NCBI RefSeq assembly: GCF_030124175.1
Contig: NZ_JASKMT010000005.1
Location: 124,001-188,000 of the forward strand
DNA from: Streptomyces sp. 549
GTDB taxonomy: Bacteria > Actinomycetota > Actinomycetes > Streptomycetales > Streptomycetaceae
Direction: 5' to 3'
DNA: 64,000 bases
A program made the position numbers and the translations under genes. The notes beneath the pieces are model-generated. The model did not search any database. It was given only the letters and a program-made list of their open reading frames with translations, and was not told the DNA's origin. Shown piece after piece: positions 63,103 to 64,000 of this stretch; within the stretch, counting starts at the first letter, position 1, and each line of letters begins with the position of its first letter.

Positions 63103-63620
63103 TTCTGGGCGAGGCGCAGGAGATGGTCGGCGAGCGTCTGGCCGCCGTCCGGGGAACGACTGATCAGCAGCAGCGTGTCGTCTCCCGCCAGGGTGCCGAT
63201 GATCTCGTGGACCTCGGCCTGGTCGATGGCGGAGGCGAAGAACTGGGCGGCCCCCGGCGGGGTGCGCAGCACCACCAGGTTGGCCGACGCCTCCGCGGAG
63301 ATGAGCAGTTCCCCGGCGAGTCGCGCCATGCGCGCCTCGCTGGCCGACTCGCCCATCGGCGCCCGCGGGGTGCGGTCGCCGCCCTCCCCCGGCACCGCGT
63401 AGATCAGCTCTCCGCCGGAGTTGCGGATCTTCACCGCGCCCAGCTCGTCGAGGTCCCGCGAGAGCGTGGCCTGGGTGACGCTCAGGCCGTCGTCGGCGAG
63501 GAGTTTGGCCAGCTGGCTCTGGGAGCGCACCGGCAGCCGGTTGAGGATGTCCACGATCCGGCGGTGCCGGGCCGTCCTCGTCTGCGGCACGGCCTGGCCG
63601 CTGTGCTGCTCCTCGATCAT
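63093..63620 (-). CDS. argR: Arginine repressor
   Basis: Hexameric arginine-dependent repressor of the arg genes. N-terminal winged helix ([19 protein letters not shown] and [15 protein letters not shown]), C-terminal arginine-binding and oligomerisation domain with [15 protein letters not shown] 63620 is seven bases after GGAG; a GTG at 63626 overlaps the argD stop (GTGA) and would add two residues. Length 175 residues. argD-argR is part of the usual argCJBDR order in streptomycetes. Confidence 0.97.
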   Translation of the reverse strand: MIEEQHSGQAVPQTRTARHRRIVDILNRLPVRSQSQLAKLLADDGLSVTQATLSRDLDELGAVKIRNSGGELIYAVPGEGGDRTPRAPMGESASEARMARLAGELLISAEASANLVVLRTPPGAAQFFASAIDQAEVHEIIGTLAGDDTLLLISRSPDGGQTLADHLLRLAQKSR

Positions 63621-63622
63621 GG

Positions 63623-64000
63623 TCACTCTCCGGCTCGTCGGGTTCCGTCGGCGGCGTCGAGCACGGCCGGCAGGGCCCGCACGAAGGAGTCCGCCTCGCT
63701 CTCGCTGATGATCAGCGGCGGCGCCAGCCGGACGACGTCGGGCACGGCGGCGTTGACCAGGAAGCCCGCTTCCTGGGCTGCCCGCTGCACCTGCGCGGCG
63801 ACCGGCTCGGTGAGCACGATACCCAGCAGCAGCCCGGCTCCCCGTACCTGGTCGATCAGCGGATGGCCGAGCGCCCACACCGCGTCCCGCAGCCGGCCTC
63901 CGACCCGCTTGACGTGGTCCAGCAGCCCGTCCTCCGCGATCGTGTCCAGCACGGCGAGCGCGGCGGCGCAGGCCACCGGGTTGCCGCCGAAGGTCGAGCC
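63623..64000 (-). CDS. argD: Acetylornithine aminotransferase, 3' part
   Basis: C-terminal 125 residues of the PLP-dependent class III aminotransferase; the 5' part is beyond the window. The first visible residues are [18 protein letters not shown], the conserved region just after the PLP-binding Lys. The rest ([32 protein letters not shown]) matches ArgD. It catalyses N-acetylornithine formation in arginine synthesis and is followed by argR with a four-base overlap or two-base gap depending on the argR start. Confidence 0.95.
   Translation of the reverse strand, partial: GSTFGGNPVACAAALAVLDTIAEDGLLDHVKRVGGRLRDAVWALGHPLIDQVRGAGLLLGIVLTEPVAAQVQRAAQEAGFLVNAAVPDVVRLAPPLIISESEADSFVRALPAVLDAADGTRRAGE

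Overview
The window looks like a stretch of Streptomyces chromosome. Base composition is very GC-rich with strong third-position G/C bias. The gene content and order match the conserved Streptomyces core: ssgB, the secDF-ruvCAB-pdxST block, a phosphatidylinositol mannoside operon, a BluB-CobT fusion and a Tat-exported GlpQ. Start codons are often GTG and sometimes TTG, Shine-Dalgarno sites are GGAGG-like, and several genes look leaderless. No insertion sequence, phage gene, CRISPR array or foreign-composition island was seen. No intergenic gap exceeds 300 bases.

Layout. 1-4051 (minus): rarA (3' part missing), a VKOR-family protein, hisS and a metallo-hydrolase. 4280-6578 (plus): a membrane-anchored cyclophilin and a DUF349 coiled-coil protein. 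6663-18747 (minus): a long co-directional block of relA, apt, secF, secD, yajC, ruvB, ruvA, ruvC, a YebC-type regulator, pdxT and pdxS. It serves the stringent response, purine salvage, protein export, Holliday-junction resolution and vitamin B6 synthesis. 18906-22507 (minus): a small membrane protein, then the tightly coupled pimA / acyltransferase / PI-phosphate synthase operon. 22735-26692 (plus): an EF-G-like GTPase and an unknown membrane protein. 26733-30283 (minus): HIT protein, thrS and two tRNA-Val(CAC) flanking an SRPBCC gene. 30559-34068: ssgB (sporulation septum placement), a CGNR zinc-finger protein, small membrane proteins, a DsbA-like protein and a tandem-GNAT acetyltransferase. 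34144-36035 (minus): pabC-pabB (p-aminobenzoate for folate), divergent from a five-tRNA operon (Gly, Cys, 3 x Val) at 36149-36597. 36660-41447: a zinc-ribbon protein, an APH-type kinase, small proteins, a Ser/Thr kinase and a SpoU methyltransferase. 41513-48193 (minus): cobalamin and siroheme genes (cobA/cysG-like, bluB-cobT fusion, cobL). 48363-52806: GNAT, the metQ-metI-metN methionine transporter with a newly called Cys-containing leader ORF, and a HAD phosphatase. 52908-58911: small membrane proteins, GNAT, an ECF-like sigma factor, glpQ, a PlsC acyltransferase, a lipoprotein and an aldo/keto reductase. 59044-64000: argH, argG, a bile-acid:sodium symporter homologue, argR and argD (cut by the window end).

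Most of the window is housekeeping, and I did not find a clearly new multi-gene system. The most interesting signals are regulatory or architectural. They are a leaderless cysteine-containing upstream ORF with a strong hairpin before metNIQ, a near-perfect DNA-damage (PafBC-type) promoter before ruvC, an ARG-box-like site on the argG promoter, a roughly 720-residue disordered extension on BluB-CobT, a compensated acceptor-stem variant among three tRNA-Val copies, and small tandem duplications that copy gene 3' ends. All are read by eye; no database search or folding program was run.
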